Origin: Caulobacterales bacterium
Lineage (GTDB): Bacteria; Pseudomonadota; Alphaproteobacteria; Caulobacterales; Caulobacteraceae
Direction: 5' to 3'
Length of the DNA stretch: 64,000 nucleotides
Assembly: GCA_019510435.1 (NCBI GenBank)
Contig: JAEKKJ010000017.1
Span: 57,959-121,958, forward strand
Below the pieces are notes generated by a model, which saw only the letters and a program-made list of their open reading frames with translations, was not told the origin of the DNA and made no database searches. Each line of letters begins with the position of its first letter. The first letter of the stretch is position 1. Shown in pieces: positions 8,719-16,716 of this stretch. A program made the position numbers and the translations under genes.

Positions 8719-8758
8719 GACCCCAGCCAAGCAATAGGCCCCACAGGCAATAGGACCC
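8710..8758. repeat. three imperfect tandem copies of aagcaataggccc
   Basis: The 13-15 base unit a(a/g)gcaatagg(a)ccc occurs at about 8710-8724, 8729-8742 and 8745-8758. The first copy includes the stop codon of the small secreted-protein gene, so the downstream copies look like duplications of that gene's 3' end. Confidence 0.6.
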
Positions 8759-8844
8759 AAGCCCAACTCAGCCCTTCGAGGCCGCGCGGCGCCGCCAGTC
8801 GCCGCGCGTTTTCTTTGGGCGGCGCGCTGCGGCCTGCAGGATTT

Positions 8845-8924
8845 GAACCGCAGAGATCGCGGAGACCCGCAGAGAGGCCGCTTATCCCGGATCGCTCCGC
8901 GCATCTCCGCGAGCTCCGCGGTTC
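8845..8924. repeat. imperfect inverted repeat (REP-like hairpin)
   Basis: The arms at 8845-8874 (starting gaaccgcagagatcgcggag) and 8895-8924 (ending ctccgcgagctccgcggttc) match at roughly 24 of 30 positions and flank a 20-base loop. Each arm is itself built of repeated cgcggag/cgcagag units. It sits in the ~317-base gap before the phospholipase D-like gene; nothing else is apparent in that gap. Confidence 0.7.
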
Positions 8925-9035
8925 ATCTTCCGGCTTCGCCTGCGGCGGCGCGAATCCCACACTTGGCCAGGAACCCGGCTGCACCGTAGGCTTTACCTGC
9001 CAGCGTGGCGGGCTGGCGCCGCGGCGAGGGCCTGG

Positions 9036-10487
9036 ATGACGCTGCTGATCCCCGGCGAGACCTGCTGGCGCGCCGAGGCCGCCGACCGGGTGGCGTTCCT
9101 CATCGATACCGAGGCCTATTTCACCGCCCTCTTCGAGGCGCTGCAGAAGGCGCGGCGCTCGATCCTGATCCTCGGCTGGGGGTTCGATCCGCGGGCGCGG
9201 CTGTTCCCCGACGGCTACGACGGGCCGGACGACCCGGACGAGGTGGGCCATGTGCTGCTGCGGCTGGCGCAGGCGCGGCCGGAGCTGGACATCCGCCTGC
9301 TGATCTGGCGCTCGGCCCTGCCGATCGCGGCCTCGCAGGAGTTCTTCCCGCACAAGGCGCGCAAGTGGTTCGAGGGCACGCCGGTGAAGTTCCGGCTGGA
9401 CGACCAGGTGCCGTTCGGCGCCTGCCACCACCAGAAGGCGGTGATCGTCGACGACCGGCTGGCGTTCTGCGGCGGCGGCGACATCTCGGTGGACCGCTGG
9501 GATTCGCCCGGCCACCTGGACGAGGACCAGCGCCGGATCATGCCCGACCAGGAGTGCCACGACCCGCGGCACGAGGTGATGATGCTGGTCGATGGCGATG
9601 CGGCGCGGGCGCTGGGCGAGCACTTCCGCGAGCGCTGGCGGCTGGCCACAGGCGTCGCCATGGCGCCGCCGCCGGACGCGGGCGGCGATCCCTGGCCCGA
9701 CCACGTGCCGCCGCACCTGCTGGGCGCGCGGGTGGGAATCGGCCGCACCACGCCGGCCTGGCGGCGCCAGCGGCCGGCGGCGGAGATCCGCAACCTGGCC
9801 CTGGCCTCCATCGCCGCGGCGCGCGAGTGCATCTACCTGGAGAACCAGTACTTCACCTCGCCGGTGATCACCGAGGCGCTGGCGCGGCGGCTGGCCGAGC
9901 CGGACGGGCCGGAGGTGGTGCTGGTGACCACCGGCGCCTCGCCCAGCTGGTTCGACCGGCTGACCATGGACCACGCCCGCGGCGCCATGGTCTGGCGGCT
10001 GCGGGCGGCGGACGTCTTCGGCCGGTTCCGGGCGTTCTTCCCCAAGACCGCCGCGGGCTCGACGATCATCGTCCACTCCAAGACCAGCATCTTCGACGAT
10101 ACCCTGGTGCGGATCGGCTCGGCCAATCTCAACAACCGCTCGTTCGGGTTCGACACCGAGCTGGAGCTGGCCGTGGAATGCGAGGGCGAGGACGCGCGAC
10201 GGCAGGCGGCGGCGTTCCGCGACCGGCTGGTGGGCCACTTCCTGGGTCACACCGGCGATGCGGTGGCCAAGGCGCGGGCCGACCACGGCGGGCTGGTGGG
10301 CGCCATCGACGCCCTGAACCGCGACGGGCGGCTGCACCAGGTGGACCCGTCCCGGCGCACGGCGGTGGAGGAGTTCATCGCCGCCTACCACGTGGGCGAC
10401 CCGGCTGACGTCAGCGACGCGTGGCGCCTGGGCCGCCGCCGCGACCGGCTGATCCGCGAGGCCCGCGCCCTGACCGCGCCGGACTGA
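9036..10487 (+). CDS. phospholipase D-like phosphatidyltransferase/hydrolase
   Basis: This 483-residue protein of the PLD superfamily has two HKD active-site motifs. The first is HHQKAVIVDDRLAFCGGGDI (His132, Lys134, Asp139) and the second VHSKTSIFDDTLVRIGSAN with NNRSFGFDTE (about residues 349-375). The spacing and the IYLENQYFTSPVI segment match phospholipase D/cardiolipin-synthase-like enzymes that act on phospholipid head groups through a phosphohistidine intermediate. There is no signal peptide or clear membrane segment. A convergent EEP-family gene follows across a repeat-filled spacer; the two families are often neighbours in proteobacteria. Whether it is a synthase or a lipase cannot be told from sequence. 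Confidence 0.9.
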   Translation: MTLLIPGETCWRAEAADRVAFLIDTEAYFTALFEALQKARRSILILGWGFDPRARLFPDGYDGPDDPDEVGHVLLRLAQARPELDIRLLIWRSALPIAASQEFFPHKARKWFEGTPVKFRLDDQVPFGACHHQKAVIVDDRLAFCGGGDISVDRWDSPGHLDEDQRRIMPDQECHDPRHEVMMLVDGDAARALGEHFRERWRLATGVAMAPPPDAGGDPWPDHVPPHLLGARVGIGRTTPAWRRQRPAAEIRNLALASIAAARECIYLENQYFTSPVITEALARRLAEPDGPEVVLVTTGASPSWFDRLTMDHARGAMVWRLRAADVFGRFRAFFPKTAAGSTIIVHSKTSIFDDTLVRIGSANLNNRSFGFDTELELAVECEGEDARRQAAAFRDRLVGHFLGHTGDAVAKARADHGGLVGAIDALNRDGRLHQVDPSRRTAVEEFIAAYHVGDPADVSDAWRLGRRRDRLIREARALTAPD

Positions 10488-10535
10488 TCTGCTTGCTTCG
10501 CCCGACCGTTGGATGCGCGTCAGCGCCGAAGATTC

Positions 10536-10638
10536 TGTCCACGAACCACACGAACCACACGAACGGGTCGAGGATGATCCCGCGCAGGACGGCAGTGGCC
10601 ATGATCCATGTTCGTGTGGTTCGTGTGGTTCGTGGACA
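10536..10638. repeat. perfect 29-bp inverted repeat made of 9-bp units
   Basis: The left arm 10536-10564 (tgtccacgaaccacacgaac...) and the right arm 10610-10638 are perfect reverse complements over 29 bases with a 45-base spacer. Each arm contains tandem copies of the 9-mer cgaaccaca. A related single copy (gtggttcgtggacaa) lies at about 11528-11542. The element lies between two convergent genes and could work as a bidirectional terminator or be a dispersed palindromic repeat. Confidence 0.85.
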
Positions 10639-10680
10639 ACTTGACGGCGCCTGCGGCGGGCAGCGCGCCGCCGATGGCCC

Positions 10681-11412
10681 TCACCCCAGCTCGAAGTCCA
10701 TCACCAGGGGCAGATGGTCGGAGGCGACCCGCGTCAGGGGGTCGAAGGGGGCGAACACCTCCTGCACCTCGATCCCCGGGCTCACGAAGTGGTGGTCGAT
10801 GCGCAGCACCGGCAGCGGGGAGGGGAAGGTGGAGCTGGGCGCGCGCCGCTTGGCCAGCCGCCGGGCCGGCGACAGGCGCGAGGTCAGGGTGCGGTAGACC
10901 ACCGAGCTGGCGGTGGCGTTGAAGTCGCCCAGCAGGATCGCCGGCCAGACGCAGTCGGGATGGTCCAGCCAGGCGGGGCCGGCCAGGTGGGCGGCCTGGA
11001 TCTGCTGCTCGCGCGGCACCAGCCCCAGGTGGGTGTTGATCACCTGCAGCGGCTTGCCGTCCACCTCCACCTCGATCCACAGCGCCCCGCGCGGCTCCAG
11101 CGCCTTGACCCGCGGATAGCCGGGCAGGGGCCCCTTCTTCACCAGCCGCTCGGGGAAGGTGGTGAGCAGGGCGTCGCCGTATCGCTCCTCCTCCACCTGC
11201 AGGGCGGCGTTGAAATGGCAGGCCATGTCGAGGCCCTGGGCGATCTCCCAGGCCTGGTCCACGTGGCCGGTGCGCCGGCGCCCGACGTCCAGCTCCTGCA
11301 GCGCCACGATGTCGGGGTTCAGCTGGGCCAGCACCGCCACGATGCGGCCAACGTCGAGCCGCCGGTCGTTCCCGACGCAGCGGTGCACATTGTACGTCAC
11401 GATACGGGGCAT
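10681..11412 (-). CDS. endonuclease/exonuclease/phosphatase (EEP) family protein
   Basis: This 243-residue protein has a single EEP domain. The fold markers are all present: the first strand RIVTYNVHRCVG, DIVALQELDV (metal-binding Glu), VINTHLGL, ILLGDFNATASS (catalytic Asp-Asn), IDHHFVSPGI and the final SDHLPLVMDFEL (catalytic Asp-His). Such enzymes cleave phosphodiesters in nucleic acids or phospholipids. There is no signal peptide with the start chosen at 11412 (MPRIVTYNVH), where the domain begins; the upstream open frame adds 19 unlikely residues. It is convergent with the PLD-like gene. Confidence 0.88.
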   Translation of the reverse strand: MPRIVTYNVHRCVGNDRRLDVGRIVAVLAQLNPDIVALQELDVGRRRTGHVDQAWEIAQGLDMACHFNAALQVEEERYGDALLTTFPERLVKKGPLPGYPRVKALEPRGALWIEVEVDGKPLQVINTHLGLVPREQQIQAAHLAGPAWLDHPDCVWPAILLGDFNATASSVVYRTLTSRLSPARRLAKRRAPSSTFPSPLPVLRIDHHFVSPGIEVQEVFAPFDPLTRVASDHLPLVMDFELG

Positions 11413-11659
11413 GAATGCGGGAACGTTTGGGCGGCGGGAAGGTGTGGCTCCGGTTCGCGGCGAAGGCAAGGCAGCGTCGGAGGTTCACGGCGGGCCAACG
11501 GGAGAAGCCGGGCGCGCCGCAGGCGCTGTGGTTCGTGGACAATCTTACTGAACCCGCTTTCGCGGCTTCCGCGGGTCTGATCGCGCGGGCCCGAGCGGTG
11601 CAGCTTCCGCTGGCGCCGGTCTTGCTTTAACCCTTGGGTAACCAAGTGGGGAAACCGAA
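11413..11659. other. intergenic region between the EEP gene and a TonB-like gene
   Basis: This 247-base gap holds a single copy of the gtggttcgtggacaa unit (about 11528-11542) that is also present in the 10536-10638 inverted repeat, and the palindromic stretch ttaacccttgggtaa (about 11628-11642) just before the next gene. I see no coding region. Confidence 0.5.
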
Positions 11660-12034
11660 ATGCTGCACCTGATCGCCCTGGCCGCCGCGGCCGTGACCTC
11701 CGTCAGCGCGATCCAGGCGGCGCCCGCGCCCCTGACCCAGGTGGAGTGGCTCGCCACCCCCACCGGCCAGGACATCGCCCAGGTCTATCCGCCGACCGCC
11801 GTCGCCGCGGGCAAGGGCGGGGCGGTGCTGCTGCAGTGCCAGGTGGCGGCCAAGGGCTCGCTGGAGGCTTGCCGCGTGCAGATCGAGGACCCGGTGGGCC
11901 TGGAATTCGGCCTCGCCGCCCTGCAACTGGCCCCGATGTTCAAGATGGCCCCGACCGCGCCGGACGGCAGCGCCGTCGCCGGCCGCACCATCCGCATCCC
12001 GATCATGTTCCAGATCACCACGACTGGGGACTGA
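11660..12034 (+). CDS. small secreted TonB C-terminal-like protein
   Basis: This 124-residue protein starts with a signal peptide (MLHLIALAAAAVTSVSAIQA). The rest resembles the C-terminal domain of TonB: the YPPTAVAAGKGGAVLLQCQVAAKGSLEACRVQ segment matches the pattern of TonB repeats (YP..A......G.V.L...V...G.V....V), ending with IRIPIMFQI. It lacks the proline-rich spacer and the membrane anchor typical of a true TonB, so an energy-transducing role is doubtful. A distant paralogue with the same layout is at 15402-15755. Confidence 0.75.
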   Translation: MLHLIALAAAAVTSVSAIQAAPAPLTQVEWLATPTGQDIAQVYPPTAVAAGKGGAVLLQCQVAAKGSLEACRVQIEDPVGLEFGLAALQLAPMFKMAPTAPDGSAVAGRTIRIPIMFQITTTGD

Positions 12035-12040
12035 GGCGGG

Positions 12041-12069
12041 TTCCTCTCCCACGCCGTGGGAGAGAGGAA
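12041..12069. repeat. hairpin repeat ttcctctcccac-gcc-gtgggagagaggaa
   Basis: A near-perfect palindrome lies seven bases after the stop of the TonB-like gene, where it may help to terminate transcription. The same cctntcccac/gtgggagagg palindrome occurs twice at 29351-29413, so it is a dispersed family. Confidence 0.65.
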
Positions 12070-12110
12070 GTCCGTCCCCTTTTCGGCGAGTTGGATCTGC
12101 TGCAGGACGC

Positions 12111-12524
12111 CTACTGGGCCCGATGCCCAGGGCACGATTGCCTATGCAGGACCACGCCACCTACGTCCCCAGGGATCACGACGGCTTGCCGGTCGGCGCT
12201 GATGCGAAGGAGCGATGGGGTGGATGTGACGATCAGCCTGGCCGGCGATCCTTGGTCGTAGACAACTCCGCGTGTCGGCAGGAACGAGAGCCCCAACTTG
12301 TCCCTGGTCAACGTCACTCGAAGTTCCTCGCCATCGAGTTCGGTACGGCCATCGGGCGCGATGACCAATTCGGTGCGGCTCAGCGCCTGTGCTCCGACAA
12401 AGCACCCCGCGAGAGACGGCAGAAGCGCGGATGTGAGCTTGGCCTCCTCAAAATTTCTGCAGAGGCCGACACACAACATCAGCAGGACCCAGCCTGCTAG
12501 AAAAATGGGCCCAGCATTGTTCAT
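12111..12524 (-). CDS. hypothetical membrane-anchored protein, 137 aa
   Basis: I do not recognise a family. The protein starts MNNAGPIFLAGWVLLMLCVG with one transmembrane segment (about residues 5-20) and a second hydrophobic stretch (LLPSLAGCFVGAQAL). A beta-rich domain follows with ELVIAPDGRTELDGEELRVTLTRDKLGLSFL. The base composition is less GC-rich than its neighbours and codon use is mixed, so acquisition by transfer is possible. The frame is open upstream to 12623, but the upstream part has no protein character. Confidence 0.5.
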   Translation of the reverse strand: MNNAGPIFLAGWVLLMLCVGLCRNFEEAKLTSALLPSLAGCFVGAQALSRTELVIAPDGRTELDGEELRVTLTRDKLGLSFLPTRGVVYDQGSPARLIVTSTPSLLRISADRQAVVIPGDVGGVVLHRQSCPGHRAQ

Positions 12525-12850
12525 CGCCTCGCCGGGACGCTCCACCTTCACCGAGGTGGAACCTAAGACGACGCTTGCCCGATTTCCAGCGAACCCTATC
12601 CCAAGAGGGACAGCCGCATCCACCGAGCCAATGAGGACCGGTCGTTCGGCAGAGCTGGCGGCTTGCCCCCTCCCTCACGCGCTCTCCAGCCGGCTGCGGC
12701 CGCTTCGGCGCGCGGGGCCCTCTCCGGCCGTGTGGGAAGGCGCGGCGGGGTTGAGTGTTGGCGCTTCGCCAGTACGAGTATTTTCGTTGCGCAACTATTT
12801 CACGACGAAAACTTGACTTATGCAGCGTTAAATTTCTCCGGATACTGCTC

Positions 12851-12875
12851 ATCTCAATCATAAGAGGATTGAGAT
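12851..12875 (+). promoter_or_regulatory. inverted repeat enclosing the chemoreceptor ribosome binding site
   Basis: ATCTCAAT (12851-12858) and ATTGAGAT (12868-12875) are perfect reverse complements. The nine-base loop carries the Shine-Dalgarno-like AAGAGG, ten bases before the ATG at 12878. As DNA it could be an operator; as RNA it could present or mask the ribosome binding site. An AT-rich stretch upstream contains TTGACT (12813-12818) and the palindrome GTTGCGCAAC (12786-12795). Confidence 0.5.
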
Positions 12876-12877
12876 CA

Positions 12878-14500
12878 ATGTCGGAAGATGTGGAGATTGC
12901 CGAGCGCCTGTCGTTCATGTGTCTCGACCGATCGGCGCAGGACGCCCTGAAGGCGGCCGCGCCTCTGGTCGGGCAGGCCCTCGGCCCCAGCCTGGACCGC
13001 TTCTACGAGCAGGTGCGGCGGTTTCCGGAGACGTCGAAATTCTTCCGCGACGAGCAGCAGCTGAACGGCGCCAAGTCGGCGCAGGAGGGGCACTGGCGCC
13101 AGATCGCCCAGGCGCAGTTCGACGGGCAATATGTGGAAAAGGTCCGCCGCATCGGGGCCACCCACGCGCGCATCGGCCTGGAGCCCCGTTGGTATATCGG
13201 CGGCTACGCCCTGGTGCTTGAGGGCCTGATCCACGCGATCGTCAAGGATCACGGGGCACGCGGACGCGGTTGGGGCAAGAGCCGCAAGACCGGCGCCGAG
13301 CTCGGCGCGAAGCTGAGCGCGGTGGTCAAGGCCGCCCTGCTGGACATGGACCTTTCCATCTCGATCTACCTGGAGGTCCTGGAGGGCGCCCGCGAGGAGG
13401 CGGATCGAAAGCGCCTCGAGGCCGAGCATGAGCAGAAGCTGGTGGTGGAGCGCACCGGCCGGGCCCTGGTGGCCCTGGCGGCCGGCGATCTCACCGGGCG
13501 GATCGACGCCGAGTTCGTGGGCGAATATCGGCGCCTCAAGGACGACTTCAATGCGGCGATGGACAGCCTGGAATCGGCGCTGACGGAGATCGCGGCCAAC
13601 GCCACGGCGATGCAGGCGGGCACCGGCGAGATCAGCCAGGCCTCCGACGACCTCTCCCGACGCACCGAACAGCAGGCGGCGACCCTTGAAGAGACTGCCG
13701 CGGCCCTGGAGCAGATCACCGCCACCGTGCGGCGCACGGCCGAGGGCGCGACGCGGGCCAGCGCCGTGGTGCTGTCGGCCCGGGACGAGGCGGAGCGGAA
13801 CACGGAGGTGGTGAACCAGACTGTCGAGGCCATGGGCGCGATCGAACAGTCCGCCAGCCAGATCAGCAGCATCGTCGGCGTCATCGACGAAATCGCCTTC
13901 CAGACCAACCTGTTGGCGCTGAACGCCGGGGTCGAAGCCGCGCGGGCGGGCGAGGCCGGCCGGGGCTTCGCGGTGGTCGCTTCGGAGGTGCGCGCCCTGG
14001 CGCAGCGGTCGGCCGAGGCCGCCAAGGAGATCAAGACCATCATCGCCACCTCGTCCCGCCAGGTGAGCGCGGGGGTCGAGCTGGTGGGACGGACGGGCGG
14101 GGCCCTGGAAACCATCGTCGGCCGGGTCTCCGAGATCAGCGCGCTGATGGGGGAGATGACCGCGTCCGCCCAGGAGCAGGCGGGCGCCCTGTCGCAGGTG
14201 AACACCGCCATCAATCAGATGGACCAGGTGACCCAGCAGAACGCGGCCATGGTCGAGCAATCGACCGCGGCCACGCACCACCTGCGCCAGGAAGCCCAGG
14301 AGCTGAACCGGCAGGTCGCCAAGTTCACGATCCGCGACGCCGGTGGATCCAGAGCTGCAGAGGCCAGCGACGCCGGTTCGAGGGGGACGCCGATCGGACA
14401 GGCTCGGTCGCGCATTTCGGCCTTCGCCATGGAACGGGGGGCGGAGCGGGTGGCGCGAGGCGGCGGTTCGGCGCGCACCGCGACGTCAGGGCCGGGGTGA
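12878..14500 (+). CDS. soluble globin-coupled methyl-accepting chemotaxis protein
   Basis: This 540-residue transducer has no transmembrane segment, so it is cytoplasmic. Residues ~1-175 form a protoglobin sensor; [20 protein letters not shown] contains the expected proximal haem histidine and the Y/W-rich helix typical of HemAT-like sensors. A HAMP-like segment ([34 protein letters not shown], about 195-235) leads into a long coiled-coil signalling domain whose tip is [22 protein letters not shown] (about residue 337 on), the contact site for CheA/CheW. Probable methylation helices flank it. It most likely senses oxygen or another haem ligand. No che genes lie nearby. The ATG at 12878 follows AAGAGG inside a hairpin loop. 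Confidence 0.93.
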   Translation: MSEDVEIAERLSFMCLDRSAQDALKAAAPLVGQALGPSLDRFYEQVRRFPETSKFFRDEQQLNGAKSAQEGHWRQIAQAQFDGQYVEKVRRIGATHARIGLEPRWYIGGYALVLEGLIHAIVKDHGARGRGWGKSRKTGAELGAKLSAVVKAALLDMDLSISIYLEVLEGAREEADRKRLEAEHEQKLVVERTGRALVALAAGDLTGRIDAEFVGEYRRLKDDFNAAMDSLESALTEIAANATAMQAGTGEISQASDDLSRRTEQQAATLEETAAALEQITATVRRTAEGATRASAVVLSARDEAERNTEVVNQTVEAMGAIEQSASQISSIVGVIDEIAFQTNLLALNAGVEAARAGEAGRGFAVVASEVRALAQRSAEAAKEIKTIIATSSRQVSAGVELVGRTGGALETIVGRVSEISALMGEMTASAQEQAGALSQVNTAINQMDQVTQQNAAMVEQSTAATHHLRQEAQELNRQVAKFTIRDAGGSRAAEASDAGSRGTPIGQARSRISAFAMERGAERVARGGGSARTATSGPG

Positions 14501-14516
14501 CGATGGCGCGAGCTGT

Positions 14517-15059
14517 CTAGCCGTCATTGCGAGGGGCGAGCGAGGCCGCGGTGGAAGCATCTTGCCGCCTCGCCTCGCCAAAGCTCTTCAGAACGGCGCC
14601 GACGTGTTCGAGGCAATCAGTGACCTGCTCCCAGACTTCCGGGGTTCCGTAAGCAAAGATCTGCTCGCCGATGGAAGCCTTCAGGTCGTCGAAGGTGGTC
14701 AGATGCGCCTGGCCCTTGGCCGTGATCCTGACCGCGCGCTGGCGGTGATCGAACTTTCCCTGGCCCCGCTCGACGAAGCCGGCGGCCTCCATCTCCTTCA
14801 TCAGCCGCGTCACCAGCACGGGGGATCGGTTGACCTCGAGGGCGATGGCGCTTTGCGGCAAGCCGGAGCCGCCCGCCTCTTCATCGGCCACCAGAGCCCG
14901 AAGCGTCGCGATCACCAGGCCGCTCGAATAGTGGATCTCGGGCTGGACGTGCCACAGCGCGTGGTATTGCTCGACGATCATCTCAAGCCGTCGGAAGAGG
15001 GCCCGGACCCTGTAGGTCTGTTCGGTCGTGCGAGGTCGCCTTGCGATACTATCGCTCAT
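14517..15059 (-). CDS. MarR-family transcriptional regulator
   Basis: This 180-residue protein has a winged-helix DNA-binding core: helices around LVIATLRALVADEEAGGSGLPQSAIALEVNRSPVLVTRLMKEMEAAGFVERGQ and the wing DHRQRAVRITAKGQAHL (DxR motif). N- and C-terminal helices would form the dimer interface. MarR proteins usually repress transport or detoxification genes and respond to small phenolic ligands. The flanking genes are a chemoreceptor and a small TonB-like protein, which give no hint of the ligand. I chose MSDSIARR at 15059; eleven upstream codons are also open. Confidence 0.88.
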   Translation of the reverse strand: MSDSIARRPRTTEQTYRVRALFRRLEMIVEQYHALWHVQPEIHYSSGLVIATLRALVADEEAGGSGLPQSAIALEVNRSPVLVTRLMKEMEAAGFVERGQGKFDHRQRAVRITAKGQAHLTTFDDLKASIGEQIFAYGTPEVWEQVTDCLEHVGAVLKSFGEARRQDASTAASLAPRNDG

Positions 15060-15401
15060 GACGGCCAAGCCCGAGCTGGCGAGGACAGCCACGATCCCGT
15101 CGATGGAGCCTGTATCGCATAGGTGGGTGGACCGACATCTCTCCCCGGGAGGCTGGTCTTCTAGATTGCCCTAGGACTAACACCGATCAGGCGCCTGTCG
15201 CAGACATTCCCCGCTTCAGCTGAGCGACGCGGTCGATGGCGACTCCCCGGCGGATCCCCTTGGCGACGAAGGCGATCTCGCGGCCGGCGCCCTCAGGGTG
15301 CGCGGAGCCCGCCATGGCAAGCGGTGGTCGGGCCTGCTCGCTTTTTCAGATGGCGCGGGACAGGGTTCAACCCTAGGCTTCTCTGCGGTTGGGGCGGCGT
15401 C
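15060..15401. other. intergenic region with a possible 42-codon minus-strand frame
   Basis: This stretch separates the marR-like gene from a small TonB-like gene. A short frame on the minus strand (15315 down to 15187; begins MAGSAHPEGAGREIAFVAKG, ends MSATGA) reads like a protein fragment rather than random sequence, but I do not recognise it and it has no clear ribosome binding site. It may be a gene remnant. I see no other structure. Confidence 0.3.
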
Positions 15402-15755
15402 ATGATTTCTGTTCTGCTTGCGGCCTTGATGCAGGCCGCTTCACCGACGGCGTCCGTCGGGTCGGTAGCGAAGCCCTTCAAGTGCCCCGTATGGAGCGGG
15501 ACCCTTTACTATCCCGAGCGCGCCGCCTGGAAGCGGGTCGAGGGGCAGGCGGTGGTGAACTGCGCGGTCTCGAGCTCGGGACGGCTCTCGGACTGCCGCG
15601 TGCTGAATGAGACGCCTGGCGGCTGGGGCTTCGGACAGGCGGCGGTGGTCATGGCCCAGTGTCTGATGCAAGGCGAACACCAGCCGGCCGGGCGGGCAGA
15701 CGTTCCGATCACGTTCAAGCTTCCGCCCACCCCAGACGACGGCGCCCTGCGCTGA
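15402..15755 (+). CDS. small secreted TonB C-terminal-like protein (paralogue)
   Basis: This is a 117-residue protein. A short signal peptide (MISVLLAALMQAASPTASVG) precedes a TonB-C-like domain: YYPERAAWKRVEGQAVVNCAVSSSGRLSDCRVLNETPGGWGFGQAAVVMAQ, which has the (Y)P..A....VEG.V...C.V...G...DC pattern, ending in ITFKLPP. It shares layout with the protein at 11660-12034. Three or four cysteines may pair in the periplasm. The start at 15402 is chosen for the signal peptide; the open frame begins at 15324. Confidence 0.72.
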   Translation: MISVLLAALMQAASPTASVGSVAKPFKCPVWSGTLYYPERAAWKRVEGQAVVNCAVSSSGRLSDCRVLNETPGGWGFGQAAVVMAQCLMQGEHQPAGRADVPITFKLPPTPDDGALR

Positions 15756-15779
15756 CGTCAGCGCCCTCGATGGCGCCCG

Positions 15780-16622
15780 TCAGTCTGCGGTGGGGACGGC
15801 CTTTGCCAGCTCAGCGATCCTGTCGGCGTCGGCGGGGTTCAAGGGGTTGTAGACGAGGAGGCTGAGGTCGGAGCGGCCGTCGACGGCGAAGGTGGAATAT
15901 TCGACGCGGATGCGGCCGAGGGTGGCGCTGCCGATCTGTTTGACGCCCTCGCCGTGCGGGAGGATCTCGTTTTCCGCCCACATGGCGCGGAATTCGGGGC
16001 TGAGGCGGCTGAGCTCGTCCACCAGCGGCTCCACGTCCGAGCCTGCGCCGGCGCGCGCGGCGTCCACCCGGAAGGCGCTGACCACGAACCGCGCCACGCT
16101 CTCCCAGTGGGCGTGCGCCTGGCGGGCCGCCGGATCGAGGAAGATGCGCCGCAGCAGGTTGCGCTGCGACGGCGGCATGGCGCTGTAGTCGCCTAGCAGG
16201 ACCGTCGCGGCCCGGTTCCAGGCGATCACGTCCCAGGTGGCGGTCCGGATGACCGCCGGGCAGGGCTCCAGGGCCGCCAGCACGCGCCGCAGCCGGGGCG
16301 TGACGCCCTCGTCCTTGCGGTAGCGCGGCTCGGGGAGGCGGCGGAGGCCCAGGAGGAAGAGGTGCTCGCGCTCCAGCTCGGTGAGCATCAGCGCCCGCGC
16401 CAGCCGGTCCAGCACCTCGGCGGAGGGCGCGCCGCCGCGGCCCTGCTCCAGCCAAGTGTACCAGGTGGGGCTGATGTTAGCGCGCTGGGCCACCTCCTCG
16501 CGCCGCAAGCCAGGCGTGCGCCGGCGACCCGCGGGAAAGCCGAAGGCGGCGGCGTCCAGCTTGGACCGCCGGTCCTTCAGGTAGCCGCCCAGCCGCTGGT
16601 CGACCCCGCTGCGCTCACCCAT
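15780..16622 (-). CDS. XRE-type regulator with MmyB-like ligand domain
   Basis: This 280-residue regulator has an N-terminal helix-turn-helix (YLKDRRSKL...RTPGLRREEVAQRANISPTWYTWLEQGRG...LDRLARALML) and a C-terminal MmyB-like PAS-type domain (AVIRTATWDVIAWNRAATVLLGDY ... LRRIFLDPAARQAHAHWE). It diverges from an SDR gene 94 bases away, a common pairing in which the regulator controls the oxidoreductase. A perfect TATAAT on the minus strand (16633-16638) ends ten bases before the ATG at 16622, so I prefer this start with a very short leader. An ATG at 16634 (MSNRMGERSG), favoured if that hexamer is not a promoter, would overlap the hexamer itself. Confidence 0.88.
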   Translation of the reverse strand: MGERSGVDQRLGGYLKDRRSKLDAAAFGFPAGRRRTPGLRREEVAQRANISPTWYTWLEQGRGGAPSAEVLDRLARALMLTELEREHLFLLGLRRLPEPRYRKDEGVTPRLRRVLAALEPCPAVIRTATWDVIAWNRAATVLLGDYSAMPPSQRNLLRRIFLDPAARQAHAHWESVARFVVSAFRVDAARAGAGSDVEPLVDELSRLSPEFRAMWAENEILPHGEGVKQIGSATLGRIRVEYSTFAVDGRSDLSLLVYNPLNPADADRIAELAKAVPTAD

Positions 16623-16716
16623 CCTGTTACTCATTATACTCTGATAAGAACCCGACTTTACCAGCATATCCGCGGGCCGCAGGATCGTCCCCATCGATCT
16701 TCCAGGCGAGGTTTCC

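Noticed and set aside
8682..10391. 569-codon minus-strand frame opposite the PLD-like gene
   Set aside because: The plus strand carries two intact HKD motifs; the minus translation has no recognisable features.
10541..10630. Tandem 9-mers considered as a CRISPR-like array
   Set aside because: Units are contiguous without spacers and form inverted arms; there are no cas genes.
11628..11642. TTAACCCTTGGGTAA as a CtrA box
   Set aside because: One half is GTAA and the sequence is itself a palindrome; there is no cell-cycle gene downstream.
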